From Leidyana gryllorum EB-2025a (taxonomy: Eukaryota; Apicomplexa): a DNA stretch of 64,000 nucleotides. The translations under genes were made by a program, and so were the position numbers. Positions 1 through 14,000 of this stretch are shown here, piece by piece. Position 1 is the stretch's first letter; every line of letters starts with the position of its first letter. The DNA is taken from assembly GCA_048772705.1 (NCBI GenBank), contig JBLWGC010000041.1, forward strand, positions 62,001 to 126,000, written 5' to 3'. Under the pieces are notes generated by a model. The model had not been told where the DNA came from. It worked only from the letters and a program-made list of their open reading frames with translations, and searched no databases.

Positions 1-23
1 CGAAAATCAGCAATGATACTCAC

Positions 24-1701
24 CTCGTTCAGGGATGTCAGGTACGTTTGGACAAAAGGGCCTCGAAGATTCCGGTCGGGTTCGGTGGCAGTCTTGTCAG
101 AGATTTCAATGAGCATTGAAATAAATCGCCCGACGGTATCAAAATACTCGCTGCGGCGTTGTTTAATGATAAACGGCTGCATTTCGTTGTCATTCAGTAA
201 CGCTGAGTGCGACTCTCGACTGAAAGACGTATAACTGAACGGAGTGTGCAGCTTCGAGTACACACTCGGCATCTTGACTTTACTTCCTGTCACGCTCACG
301 GTGCCCGTGTGGGAAACGAAACCTGGAGCGATCTTGCCTTTCCGTCCTCGCCGCGCCGGTGGGGGAGCAAGGCCGCCGGCGCTGGAAGCGGGCTGCGCGG
401 AGGCAGCTTGCTCGGGGGTGTGGGGAGTATCGCCGGCTAAATTGGCTGGTGCTGAGGGGCAGGGAGAGTCGCAAGCATCCATCAGAGGTGAAGGGGGAGG
501 TGACTGCGGAACTGGAGACATTGGAGCGTCCGTAGGCCCTGCAGAGCCACCGTCCAAGCTCGCATTGGGATTCTCCGAAATTGAGTCTTGGGGAAGTGTA
601 GGGGCTGAGGCGCTTGGTACTGGTTGACGAAATTCTGGGAACCGCGCATTGAGGAAAGCAGTAGCTCTATCCACAGCCGCAGATTGCTGTTGTCTGCGAA
701 CCCGGGTCAAATACTTCACGGCACGCCCTGTGAAATCATATCCAGGCTACAATTCATCACCATGTCAGCACTTACGACGCAGAAATAAGTCGGGCGTCCG
801 AGTGGGCTGAAGAACAATCATGGATAGATCAACAATTTCCGGCGTTGCCACCCCATTTACACATCACGGTGAACGTGGTCGATCAGTGGCTGACCAGTCG
901 ACGTGTACAGAAGCTCCGTACAACCGTTATCGGCCTTCCCGGAGACGGCGACCTCACGCCACACACCACACACCGAACGCAACAGTTCATACTTCACGGA
1001 ATCTACAACCGAACTTACTTGAGCAAGCTCGGGGGGTTCTAAAACATTGTCTGTATTTGGATCCCGAGCGACGAGAGGTTTAGAATTCACAACCGCCATC
1101 TCAATTTCCTCTCGCATCTTGTTCGCAATGTCGGACAATTCTGTGATTTTATCTTCAACCGCCGCCTGAAAGAGCCAATTGGCTTTCAGTGCAAGATGCA
1201 TAGAGCGAGCCGCCTTGTCAAGGAGGAAGCGAGCCATAGTTGTTTTGCCATAGCGCACTATGGCCAGCTGACTAGTGTGGTACAGTGATAGATAGGGCAG
1301 TTTGTGCATGTGTGTTACCAGAGTTGAGGTAGGTAGAAGTGTATCTCTTCATCAGGTCGCTTGTAGAGGAGGTTGACGAGGTAGTCATGAACCCCTTCCG
1401 ACTGGTGCCAGTAGAGATAGTACATGTGAAAGTGCGCATCGAACACTTCGGACGTGAACATACGTAACAGGCTCCCCCCATTGAGGTCACGTCTGGAGGA
1501 TAGCTGGCTACTCTCAGAATTGGAGTGTTGTACGATTTGTTCGTCAGCAGGCGGGGGGCCTCCGATATCTCGGTCCCCATCACTATTATTAGGTTGAGGT
1601 TCATGTTGGCTCGTTCCTGCAACAGACTCCAGCCAGCCGCCTTCCCGCGAGACTGACTCTCTGTGGGCCGTTGCCTCTGGAGGCGGCTCAGCGGCCCGCA
1701 T
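24..1701 (-). CDS. Phosphatidylinositol 4-kinase beta-like, N-terminal part (runs off left edge)
   Basis: Makes PI4P at Golgi-type membranes. The first exon (1701 down to 1319) starts at an ATG and ends in a lipid-kinase helical (PIK) domain. The motif HFYLPQL sits at the exon end and continues after a 47-nt intron (1318-1272) with QLAIVRYGKTTMARFLLDKA and LHLALKANWLFQAAVED, the classic PI4K-beta helical repeat. A third exon starts near 746. It begins with a low-complexity Pro/Ser/Ala linker, then has RRSEYFDTVGRFISMLIEIS, typical of the segment between helical and kinase domains. The last visible exon stops at a GTGAGT donor (23-18). The catalytic domain lies outside the window. The splice between 857 and 746 is not resolved. 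The PI4K family call is firm; the beta subtype rests on helical-domain similarity. Confidence 0.85.
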
Positions 1702-1753
1702 GGACTTCCCAATTGAAAATTCGGCTACTCAGACGACAAAGTTCACACGGTTT

Positions 1754-3358
1754 TTACACCAACACAGAGCGAGTCGCGAACAACTCAGGTGCCATGCCTT
1801 CAAGCTGTCCCACCATAGCTTCAACCTGTTTCGCCCAAGTACGGAAGTGGTCTGACAGCAGCTGAATCCTACACAGGCCGCTTGTTGACATCATCTAAAC
1901 ATCCCACTTACTTTGGCTGGTCCAACAACCGGGGCTGCAGCGAGGTGAAAGCAACCTTCTGCTCCACTTGGTCTATGCTGCCGTTCATCAACCCATGAGA
2001 CATGACCTTCAACAGCAGCACCTCCACCTCCTCCATTCGCACCCGGCAGGTCTGGGCAATCTCAGCAAATGTCAACATTCTATTCCGTTGGGGCTTCTGG
2101 AACGCCAACTCCAAGAGCGCGAAGATCGTCACCTTTTGTTCGATCAAATTCATCTTGTCGCGCAACTGCAGCGACAAAGAGGCATAGGGGTGGGCGGTCG
2201 GAGCAAAGACAGATGTAATACGGGTGGGGAGACATCAGACGCACGAACACACACGCCCAAACACACACTAGTGGTTTCAGACAGGGTAATTTGCACACGG
2301 TGGTATGGGCGATTGATCTTACGTCAGGAGTGATGTTCTTTGCAGATTCCTGCACGAAGCTTTCAAAGAGTTGGTGGTCCCCGCTATTACAAATGACAAC
2401 AAGGTCTCTCAAAAATGCTTGGTCAGGATGAGCGAAGCCTCCTGGGGATATGCAGTCCAGAACAGGGTGTTGTAACTGCAATTGGGAGTGGAATTGTTAC
2501 AAATGGTCTCTGTGTAATGTGATACTCACCAACTCTGTGAAGCTGTATATTTTGGGGCTCAGCAGCACAGCTCTGCAAAGGTTTTGAGCCAACTGCACGA
2601 GATCCTCGGGTAGCAATGCGGCTGTTAGCGAATTGACGGGAGAAGGAGCGCAGGAATCTCCACTTACAAAGTTCAGTGCCTTCAAGATAGTGCATTGAAT
2701 GCTTATAGAACTTCTCGAGCTGTTGTTGAGACCAGCAGTATGCGGCTGCAGCTCTGTGGAACTCGGCTTGTGCTTCGCCGCTGAGTCCAAAGGTCTTTTC
2801 CACGGAGGGTTCCAGAAAGTCGTAGAGGAACTCCTCGCACTCCGAAACGAATCCTCCATGTAAGAGGTGGAAAGCTTGGATGGCGCGGTAGAGTAGCAGT
2901 GTATTGGTGTTATTTCGCATTCCAGATTCCCATACTTCGAGGAACTTGAGAGCGGGTAGGCCCTTGAAGGTGTCAGCGACCCTCCGTAGAATCATAAGCA
3001 ACTTGAGTTGATTGAGCTTCCCTGTGACAGGTCTGACTACGTGCACCAGGAAGGCGACGGCGAATTGAGGATCATTGGACCAGCAAGCCGCGAACTGTGG
3101 TGCGAAGAGGTACTCTTCAACAGACTCAGTGAACTGATGATACAGTCGTTTTGCCAGTCGCTCGTCTATGAGGTCCACTTGTTTAGCCACTTCAGCATTG
3201 TTTCGAGACCGTTCAATAGCGAGTTGTTCAGTCGCAGACACGTTGGAGGTTAATACACCATCTATGGGGCTCGGAAGTCGCAGAACACTCTCGAAGGTAG
3301 GCGGAACACCCCATACCAAAGCCTGTTGAGGCTCGTTGCTAGTCGAGGGATTCATCAT
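1754..3358 (-). CDS. PSMD13: 26S proteasome non-ATPase regulatory subunit 13 (Rpn9), PCI domain
   Basis: Lid subunit of the 19S regulatory particle. Five exons. The order follows Rpn9: an N-terminal helical array, LQHPVLDCI...LRDLVVICNSGDHQLFESF, then the PCI winged helix (QKVTIFALLELAFQKP, LTFAEIAQTCRV, EVEVLLLKVMSHGLMNGSID, VQPRLLD equivalent at TSLQPRLLD). The last short exon reads HFRTWAKQVEAMV, matching the Rpn9 C-terminal helix. Acceptor TAG in front of G gives the in-frame junction LLDQPK-IQLLSDHF. Start is the ATG at 3358 (a second ATG follows directly), only 10 bp after the stop codon of TRM11 upstream. One intron, about 2175-2325, is longer than usual and CA-rich. Confidence 0.95.
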
Positions 3359-3368
3359 GCACAAACTT

Positions 3369-4929
3369 TTATTTCTGACACGCTACTATGAAACGCCCTA
3401 ATCCACCAGACAACTCTTGATAACATGGAGTCACCATGCAACGCAGTCCCAAAACCTGTCCTACGGACAAGGCATCTCTCAATGCCTCCTCTCGCTTATC
3501 GTGTTCGACAGGAAGCAGAAAGACAATGCGGCCTCCGGGCACGAGGATTCTTTCTGCTGTCTCCAGTGTGTCTCTGCATGGCGACGAGAGTGTAAGTGTA
3601 AGTGTATGGCTCGCGTCACTGTACCTTATAATGTCTGGAACGGCTCGTTGTGATGTTATTGGATACGAAGCACTTTGTGGTGAGGATGGCTGGCTGTGGG
3701 CAGAGGCTGGGCCCCCAGACTGTCTGGCCATAGCGCGTATGCCGTATGGGGGGTCCGTCAGTATCACATCGGCCCATCCTTTCCGTCTCCACACCTACAG
3801 AGTGGTTGAACGTCATAGGCTTCACGCCCCGTAATCCGCTTACCGGTCTTGAATTATCGCTTCGCACCAACTGGGGTGCTACGAGATCATAGTGTATAAA
3901 GTTGGCTTCCACGTTAGTCTTTTGTGGCGGATTGGGTACCGCTGGATTGACGTACGCGACGCCCCAGCCCCTCAGGACTCGACTGTCCAGATCTGAGCCC
4001 AGTGTCATCCCACAGCCACCGGCCGCTGCTGACAGTAACAGACTGCCGGTGCCGCAGAAGGGGTCCACGACCAGATCGTGGGGTTTGATAGATGCCTGAG
4101 AAGGGATATGGCGGTCGCATCGGAAGAGACTCTCGTGCACGATGTGGGTGTCACCGGTATTAAGCGTCTTACCAGATGGGCCATGATGAATGCCAATTCA
4201 TTGTCTGTTGATGTGGGACCGAGAATTGGACGGGTGCTGAGTTCAAAGCGACGCCAATAGGGGCCCTCCTTGGGTCGGGCTGCTTCGACGATGCCGAAGA
4301 TCGAGCGGCGGCATTTCTGTGTCGAGTAGTCAGCCGGTCCGGGAGGAAAATAGTCCTGAGAGGGTACTATTGGTTCGGATACGGGATCGATTGGTACCTC
4401 TAAGAGTGCTAACTGAATGCCTGGGTTGGCTAGATCAGCTTTCTCATCCCTATTGAAAAGGAATTGCAGCCTATTCATCCTGGCAACATTCTCCTTGAGA
4501 CTGAATGAATAATGGTGGGGAGCTCTGGTTCCGATTGAAAGAGGAGCTGACTTACGTGACACTCCGACCATAAGATTCGCAGTGGAAAGCAAAGGATTGG
4601 CGATCCTTGAGAAGTTGTTGGAACCGAACTGGGTCAACGTCTCGTTTGGCATTGAGAACCATTTCGTCTTCGTTAGTTCCTTCTGCCAGGACTCTAACGA
4701 CCAATTTGACCATCACAGACACTGCCGGCAGAGCCTTGAGGAGCTCTACTTCCCGGCTGTTCTCCTCCAATCCAGATATATAAAGGCACTTCTCCGTGTC
4801 ATTATCCCTGCTGTCGCCCCAGACCCTGTCAGCAAAGTCACTGTCCCAGTTTCTTAGAACAGCTTCTATCTCGGTATATCGAGCATCGCTAAAATCTGGC
4901 GAGCAGGCAAGCCAAAGGGCGTATCTCAT
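3369..4929 (-). CDS. TRMT11: tRNA (guanine-N2-)-methyltransferase, TRM11 family
   Basis: SAM-dependent enzyme expected to form m2G10 in tRNA with the Trm112 partner. The N-terminus (MRYALWLACSPDFSDARYTE) matches the TRM11 THUMP-like region. The middle has KCRRSIFGIVEAARPKEGPYWRRFELSTRPILGPTSTDNELAFIMAHL in family order. The Rossmann part shows SAM motif I DPFCGTGS and the catalytic motif DPPYGIR. The C-terminus (PGGRIVFLLPVEHD, QELSGGLGRFIVACQK) is also typical. Several short introns interrupt it, including one within the region after KTNVEANFIHYDL. It lies head-to-head with the giant C2 gene (110 bp between start codons) and tail-to-head with PSMD13 (10 bp). Confidence 0.93.
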
Positions 4930-5039
4930 GGAAAAATTGCTGTGTGCTGGGGGGTGGCCTGCTCAGGACTTTCTCAGACACTTTTTTTTCTGTCAAGGGA
5001 ACTGTAGCGGATCTTTATAGTTTGAGCCCGACATTGTAG

Positions 5040-8000
5040 ATGAGCTCCGATCACTACAGGGAAGTAACCCCTACAAGCCATGTATCCACCAGCCAGTACG
5101 CTGATGCTGGTGATTGCCTCTCGCCTCGGCGATTGCAGAAGCATGAGGATCGCGTCCAACGGTCTCATCGCTTCACGTCACCCTATCAGTCGATCGTAAT
5201 TGAGGTGGTCAGCGGGCACTCTTTTTCTCACCCGACTAAAGCTATTGCCAAGCCAGAGATCCATGTAACCCTTGGCGTTAATTCGTACCCTACTCATCGA
5301 GGCAAATTGATCAATAATAACGGTCTATGGTCCTTTCAATGGCGCGCTGGCTTACCCTATCGCGGGGAACCCCGTCTGAGGTGAGATGCACTCACGATCA
5401 ATTGGATTGCTCTTGACACACACACGTTCGATACATCTATATATATATATATATCTGTCACCCCACATTGATTATGTGTCCTGAATCGCTGTCAAACTAT
5501 TATTCCTCGGAACCGTTCCCTCCCCGTCACCTCCTTTCTAATCGGCTCTATCTTCAAATGGCCCCTGCAGATTCCTCCTAGTGGACACAACCTTGAGTCC
5601 CCCGACTCAGGTTGGTTTTTATGATGTCAACATCACTGGGAACAATTTGCCATCACGTCCCCAAGTCCAAGAGCTGACGTTGCTCGGCAAGCGGGGCACT
5701 GCTGGCCACTTGACGGTCCTCTTCCATGGCTCTGAGAAGCCAGTCCGAGGACCGTATCTCATGGACGCTGTAACACCTGTGGCCGTGTCGAAAGACGAGG
5801 CGGTCACTGCTCCTCCGAGTCCGGGCGCGCAAGCGGCCATCACCGAGCCCTCGTCCCCTACACAACGCCTGACACAGGCTGAGTACTTGCAAACCCCTAC
5901 TGAAAAGGGCAACAATAGACGCACTGTGGTGGTGTCAGTGTCCGAGGCTAAGGATTTGTATTCGTTTGAGCACGGAATCTCAGCAGTTCAACCCCTTATC
6001 CGCGCCAAGTATGGCGAAGCTTGCCTCGAAACGGAACCTGCCGACAATCAAAACGATCAAGCCATATATGATCAGAAATTCATCTTCCCTAATCGCGGAT
6101 TACGTTATGTTCATCTCGAGGCTGTCGATATGGCCTCAGGCGGCACCCGTTTGGGCGAAACCTACGTTGATCTCGATGCATATGTTGACAAACCTGTGCA
6201 AACAGTTGTCATCCCCCTATCTCACGGCCCTGACAACCGCGGCACCATTACAGCCAAGGTTGATTTTTATGATTATCACGCATCATACCGTAAGCGGCCG
6301 CACAGTTCGACTACAATCGACATCTGACTTCTTCTCTCTGCAGCCGAAGTCAAGAAAGATGATGTACGCACATCGCGGCTGAAGGCGCGTTCCGATAGCG
6401 AAGATTCGCGGGATACCGCCAAATCTAGCGCGGGCATGAATAAGATCGCGACGAAGAAACCGATAACAGCAAAGTCGCTACGGTTTACCCCACAGGTTGT
6501 AATCATGGGTGATGGAAAGAGTGATCCCCGCGACATAGTTGTCCGAGCTCGTATCGGTCGCAATTGGTTGAAGAGCACTGCCGCGCGTGGAGTGGTGAAT
6601 GATTGCACTCTTAATGAAAGTTTCATATTCCCCTATGAAGCACAACGGAACCTTAAAGTGGTGGTTTTCGCAGAAGATCAGCGTAAATTTGTAGGTTCCA
6701 ACAAACTGGATCTGGAGAAGTTTGTGAATGCTGAAAGACCCAAGGCAGAATACGTCCGCATCCCAGTTTTGGACCGTTCCAAGAAGGGAGTGGCCCAAGT
6801 TGAGGGTATTATCGAACCCCTCCTGTGGCCCACTGCCCAGCCGTTCACTGAAGATGGGGTCTCCACGGCCAAAGACCGCGAAACCGCCGACATTGACGCC
6901 CACCCGGCCATGTTCACCGCCCCAACGCCCACCGAGTGCTTCGAGTTCAAACCAACATTTGTGGAAGACATCAAGAAACCTCGCAAGATTCATGTAGAAC
7001 CCTACATCGTCACTGTCTATGATGGGAAAGAGTTGGTTGGACCGCCTGCGAAAGAAAAGAGCGGTCGGGCTGACTTCTCAACCAAATTTGTCTATCCCAA
7101 ATCCGACTCGGCCCTCATCAAGTAAGTTCTGCCTCACTTCACTCCACTCTCTATTCCACCAACAGAGTCTCTGTATACGATCGGACGCGTTTGACCAAAG
7201 ATCTTCTGTGTGGTGTTGGAGCCATAGACTTGAGCGAATATGCCGACGCAAAGGGCTTCAAGGGTCGCGTTCCCCTTTATGATGATAAACATATCCAGCA
7301 AGGATGGCTCAGCTTTGAGCTCGATTGGATTGAGGAGGTCTCCAATCCGACCACCTGGACTGTGGCGGGCAAATCCGCCCAAAAAGTCCCTGAAGACACG
7401 TCTGCCAGTGTCAGTGGAGAACCCAGCGGCGTTCCACGACACGAGGTCAAGTCGGTCAGAATCCGTATCTTGGAAGGCCGTGGCCTCAAATCCAACAGTA
7501 TCCTCCACAACACCAGCAGCGGTATTGACGCCTTCCCTCAAGTCACGCTGGGTTCCACTCAGCTCAATGGTACCAAGTGCAAAGGCGTCAAGGATCAGTG
7601 TGACTTCAACCAGGAGTTCACCATGCCGTATCAGCCCCAAAGATTCGTCACAGTCTCTGTTCTCGAAGACTTGGCTCTTCATCGCAATGTCACACCCGTT
7701 GGACTCGGCCGCATTGATCTCGATCAGTATCTCAGAGAACCGGATCGCGACCATCGCAACACCATCACTCTTCACGATAAGAAGGGTCAGATTGCCGGCT
7801 ATGTCGTCGCTGTCATCCACCCCTCCACCAAGGCGGTGGAGAGGGCAAAGGTTCTGGAGAGCAAAGTTTCTACAGCCTCACCGTTGTCCAGCACCAAGGC
7901 AACCCGTTTGGATATTATCAAAGCCACTGGCCTCACTGATCTCACCACCCCACAGAAGGAGGATCTCCGCTGCTACTGTATCGCTGGGCAGAGCGATTCA

Positions 8001-11000
8001 AAGGTCAAAGGCAAACGCAGCAAAGATAAGGGACCCGAGCCTCGCTTCACTGACGCTTTCGTCTTCCCATACAAATCTCACCTCCCCATTGCCTGTGGAG
8101 TCCTGGCCAGATCGCCACTCAAGAAGGACATTGTGGTTGGAAACTGTACCATCCCTACCACTGGACTCAGTGCCTTGGGCGACGAGGAAGGTATCAAGCC
8201 CACTGATGATCTCACTGTTCCTCTCACTCTCAATCGTCAAGTTGTTGGCACTCTTCACTACCGTCTCAGCGTCGTTGAGATGTCTCTGGGCAACGCTCGC
8301 AGACTTCAGCGTGAGGGAGAGCTTGAGAGCGACGGCAGTGAAGACAGTCTTGTGGCCGACAACCTCGGCAAATCACAATGGCCTACCTGCAAGAGCTTCT
8401 GTGTTACTGCCATCCGGGGTGACAGTCTGAAACACCCGAGAATGCAGGCCTTCGACACGCTGGACCCGTACCTTGTGTGTGTCTACGGTAAACACAGCCT
8501 CAAGGGAGACGTGCTGCCAAACGCTGGGCCCAACCCAGTCTTCCGCGAGGGCTTCGAGTTCCCTGTGAGGGACTATAAGACTGTCAGATTGGAAGTCTGG
8601 GACCGCAGTCGTGTGTGGAAGAACGCACAAGTCGGTTATGGTAGTATCGATCTGGAACGTTTCTTCGTGACTCTGGCCGAACGCACACCAATCACTGTGC
8701 GTTTGTATGACAAGCGCGGCGAGTATGCTGGCGCAGTTTTGTGCGAAGTCACAACAACGGACCACCCGGCGGGCTCTGCGGCTATATACAACCACAAGGA
8801 CGGAGAGCGGTTCGGCATCGGCCACGACGTCAGTTACATTTCTGAGAACCTGAACGAGCCGGAAAGCCAACTGCAGAGGTCCGATGTACCGTATGGTGGC
8901 TTCGACGTGGAGGTCGTTAGAGTGAAGGATCTCAAGAATCCGCGAACAGCGGATGGCAGCGGGAAGTTCAACCCATACCTCAGATTGAAATACGCGGGCA
9001 CTCGCGCCAAAGGGTCCCGCTATGTTGACACCACTGGCACTTACAATGTTGGTGATGCATTCCACTTCCCCTACAAGCGATTCCAGATGGTTCGACTGGA
9101 TATGTATGACTATCAGCCTGGGAAGGTCGATCCTCTCATTGGCCGGTGCAACATTGATCTGGACAAGTTGATCACTGACGGTCAGGAGGTTAACAAGAAG
9201 CGAGTGGCTCTTGAAGACAAGAGCGGGGCGGACGTGGGTCATGTGTTCCTATGCATCAGATTCAACGATGGTGTTGGTGAAGAGCCTTTCGCTGACTTGG
9301 CGATCCCTGAGTCCGGTGGAGTGATGCGTTCGGCCTCTGACGGTGAATCCAGTCATGGTCTGACAGAATCGGCGATCAAAGATCACGAAATTCAGAGTTT
9401 CCGTGTGCAATTGATCGAAGCGCAGGGCCTGAACCGCGATATGAGTACTTCGAAGGATTCGGAAGAGAGATTGTTGAGTCCTTTCGTCATCGGTCGATTC
9501 GGTTACCGCAGTCTGCGTTCCGAGACGCATCGCGATGCGGGTGACAACGCGGTGTATGACGAGGACTTCGTCTTCCCGTACAAACCGCTGCGCAAACTCA
9601 AATTGACTGTGCGGGACAACGTGAAGCGAGGACGTGACGACGACATTGGATACGCCAAGATCGACTTGGATCAGTTCTTGGGATCCACTGATCCCGCGTA
9701 TTACACCTGCAATCTGTATAACGCCAGTAATGTGGCCAAGAAGGGTGAAGCGGGTACCCTCACAGTTTGTGTCATTCCTTCCAAGAAGGCCGAGAAGAAA
9801 GCCTTTATTGAGAGACGCATGGCACCTCCGGAGGAGACAGTGCAGTTCACTCGAGCGAGTTTCCATATCGACGATCTTACCCTTATCACTAAGAGCACTG
9901 CTCGGTCAAACTTTGACAAATTCGCTCCGTACATTGTCACCAAATACGCCAACAAATCTCTCCGTAGCACCACTATCAAAGATGCTTATGACACTACCAA
10001 AGTTCCTGATCGATTCTGTTACACTGCTCGCCCAGCGAGCTTGGTGCATGTCACTGTGCTCAATAACGCCCGCTTCGCGCCCGATAAGATCGTTGGATCT
10101 GCTCAGCTCGACGTCGCCAGTCTCGCCGGCAAGAAGAGCGCTGTGGAACCGTTCACGCTCCGTCTCAACGACAAGTCGGGAGTCGCGTCCGGAGAGCTGC
10201 GCGGGAACGTCTACTTTGATGACTGGTTGGTACCCAGCGGCGCATTAGTCAGCCGTAGCGATGAAGTTAAGAAGGGCTATCTCAACAAGAAAGCCGTTCT
10301 CGAAGCCGACGAGCAGCAAGCGGACGAAATTGACGACCTTCACAAATCCACTCTCGTTACCGACTTCAAGTCGTTCGACCTCCACGTGGTGAACGCCGAT
10401 AATCTCAAAACGAGCGCTGGGAAGAATGAGGTCTTACAACCGTTCGTCCAGGCCCGCTATGGTAGCGAGAAACTCAAGACCGCCACCGTCAAGAACGGCC
10501 ACACTCGCCCTGAGTTTGGCGATACACTCTCTTTCCCCTGGAGAGGCTATCAGTACCTGCAGTAAGTTCACCATCTCAAAGCGACAAAGGCAAACCGCTT
10601 TCTTCCTTTTCTCCTCTCAGTGTCGAGGTGAAGGACAACGCTCGCTTGGCTCGCGACCCCGTCTTGGGACAGGGTGTGATTGATCTCGATGAGTATATGG
10701 TACCACAGGCGACCAGCCGAATGATACCGCTGGAGTTGAAGACTCCCGATGGCAAATCGGGCGGACTCTTGAATCTCCGGTTTGAGCCCAGTCGAACCCG
10801 TCTCGACAAGGGAGTGGTCAAGTCTTACAGAGCCACCGACACGATGGTCACCAACAAGTCGGTGAAGGATGACGAGCAACTCGACGACGAAAGAGCGGAA
10901 GAGCAGATTGTGGGAGGAAAGGCGACCGGCAGCCGATCCTATAAGATCACAGTCGAGTCGGCTTCTGGATTAGAGAATCCCGATACCTCGGTCCCGGCGA

Positions 11001-14000
11001 ACCCGTTTGTGATCGCCTATGTGGCTAAAGACAAACTGAGATCTCAGAGCGTTCGTAATCCGGGCGGAGAAGTGCGGTTCGGAGATCAAATGTATTTCCC
11101 TCACAATGGTATGAAATGGGTGCGGTTCCAAGTCAAAGATAACAAGAGATTCGGGAGAGACCCCACCGTCGGCTACGCCTATCTCGATGTGGAGGACTTC
11201 CTCTACAACAAGGAGGGCGGTTCCTTCACTCTCCCTGTTACCGACAAGAAGAACGGTACACAGACCGGTTCTCTCCGTGTGAGCTGTCAGCCGAGCGAGA
11301 TGTCTGTTCAGAAGCCTTTCATAATCTTCCCTGAAGGTCTCGAGGACGCAGATCAGGAAGTGTCTAAAGTGTCGACTACGGCGAAGAGTGTAAACATTGA
11401 CATTATCTCTGCTGAAGGCTTACCCACAGCTATCGCTGAGACTCGAAACGAAACGCTCCAGCCTTTCGTTGAGGCCAAGTTTGGTCACACCAGACTCAAG
11501 ACCGCCACTGTACCTGATGGAGGCAAGAGTCCGGCGTTCGGCGACCGTATGACTTTCCCGTATGACGGCAAACGTCTGATTCAGTTCCGCGTTCGTGATA
11601 ATGTCAAGTTGGGCTTCGACGCCACTGTCGGAGAAGGCGCGATCGATCTGGACGAATACATTGGCAACTTGTCTCCTGTGGACGTCAAAGTTCCGTTGTC
11701 GGACTACCACGGCACTCTGAACCTCCGTGTCCATCCGAGCGAAGAGAAGGTCGCCAAAGCTTCAGTTTTGAGCCCATGTCATCGTTCGGCTTCTGTTGAG
11801 CCCGGTGACCAGGATTTGACCCGCAGCAGTTTGAGCTCACCCAACAAGGGTCTGAAGATCGAGATCATCAGAGGAGTCAAGTTGACTAAGACTCAAAAGA
11901 ATGACATTCTGCAGCCATTCGTCATCGGATCTCTCGGAAAGGACAGACTGCGCACCAACACCATCAAAGATGGTGGACGGGATCCCGAGTTTGGCGATAT
12001 TATGTACTTCCCCTATAAGGGATATCAGAACCTTCAGTAAGTGGCACTGAAAGCGATTTCTCTCCTTATAACTCTCGACCTCAGCTTCGTCGTCAAAGAC
12101 AACGCCCGGTTGGCTCGTGACCCCCTTGTCGGTAGCGCCAAGTTGAATTTGGATCACTACATCAACAACCCTCCCACTGACATTGACGTGCCGCTGGCTA
12201 ACGAGGGTATTCCGACCGGTCTGCTCAAAATCCGTCTCACTCCCGAGAGTCGCACTTATCCCAATGCGATGATATACTCTCCAGTCTTAACCAGCCCGAC
12301 CGACGACGAGAGCGACGACGAAGCCGTCAACACTGCCTCGAAAGTGACCACCACCGCGAGGTCCTTCAAGATCGAAGTCCTGGAAGGATCCGGTCTCTCG
12401 CCTTCGAGCAAAAATGAGGTCCTGCAGCCCTTCGTGATAGCTTCCAGCGGAAAGGACAAACTGAGAACCTCCACTGTGCCAAACGGTGGATCGCATCCCA
12501 AGTTTGGGGACAATATGCTGTTCCCCTACCGCGAATATCGGAATGTGCAGTAAGTGGAAATCGAAAAAGGGTCCGCTGTGTACTGACTGAACTCTTTCAT
12601 TCAGCTTCGTGGTCAAAGACAATGCCAAGAGACGACGTGATCCGGTCGTCGGTCGTGGCACTCTGGACTTGGATCAGTATATCAATGGTCCTGGAGAGGT
12701 TTGCACCGTGAAGCTGTGGTCCGATCAAATGACTGATGGTGGCACTTTGCGCCTCAAAGTCACTCCCAGCACCACGTCTCTGGAGAAGGCGAGCGTTGTT
12801 ATGGCTCAGCATGGGACTGTTAGCGAGCTGAGCGAGGAGCAAGATGACTTCCGTGCATCTCTGGTGCAACAGACTCGCGCTCGGTCATTACAGGTGAATG
12901 TAGTTCAGGGTGTGAATTTACCGCAAACCACTCGTGGTCCCGGTGGAAAGGAGCTCCGTCCGTACGTGATGTGTCACCACGGTAAGGATCGTCTCCGAAG
13001 TGAGACTGTCAAGAACGGCGGCCGCGACTGTTCGTTCGGCGACCAAATGTTCTTCCCGTACAACAAATACCGCTACATGAGAGTCTACTGTAAGGATAAC
13101 GTGAGATTGGCCCGTGACCCAGTGGTGGGTCGCGCCGAGCTCGATATGGATCAGTACATCAACGCGGGACCTCAAGAGGTCGAAGTCAAGTTGCTGAACG
13201 ATAAGGGAGAAGCGACTGACTCTGCTGTCCGTCTCCAAATCATCCCTTCGGAGACTCGTTGCTCCGCCGCTTACATTGTTCCCGCACCGGCACAGGCCCA
13301 GGCTTCAGCTGCTGTGGCCAATGAAGTCGACAGTGATGATGACATGGCGCCCAGCAAAGTCACCACCAACTGCAAGAGCATTGCAGTGCAGTGTATCGAC
13401 GCCAGCAACATCCCCTCACCGACAAAGTCCACCAAAATGAAACCCTATGTGATCGGTCGCGTCGGTAAGGATAAGCTGAAGACTCAGACTGTCGTCGCTG
13501 AGCGCGACTCGGCCGTTTTCGGAGACACAATGTATTTCCCATACAACAAATTCCGCAATCTTCAGTAAGCAATAGAGGAGCCATTCGTGACTTCCCAATC
13601 AATTAACTCGTTGCGTGCAGTCTCAAGTTCAAAGAGAACGCCCGCCTGGCAATCGACCCCAAGATAGGATCGGCAGTGGTGGATCTCGATCAGTACTATA
13701 ATGCAACGGAACCGCAGGCGGTGACAGTGCAATACACTCGCGATGGCGGATACCGAGGCGAAATGAGAATTTTGATCACACCGTCCACCAAGTCTATTGA
13801 GAAAGCGTATGTTGTCTCACCTGCCAATGCGGTTGCTCGGGCCGCCATCAACGAGGTCCCGACCAGTTATGTGGAACAGGAGGCTGTGACTGAGGATGTC
13901 GAGGTTGACGATGCTGTGTCTCGGGTGGACAGTACCGCACGTTCCGTCAGAGTTCAATTCAAACACGCCGAGAACATTCCCAAACCCAGCAAAGCCACCA

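Noticed and set aside
244-627. Long plus-strand open frame (127 codons) at the left end.
   Set aside because: It is the mirror of the Pro/Ser/Ala-rich linker exon of the PI4K gene on the minus strand; composition explains the open frame.
7240-8430. 396-codon open frame, second frame of the C2 gene.
   Set aside because: Shadow of the real exon; the sequence is Ser/Pro/Arg-rich noise and the C2 frame is continuous across it.
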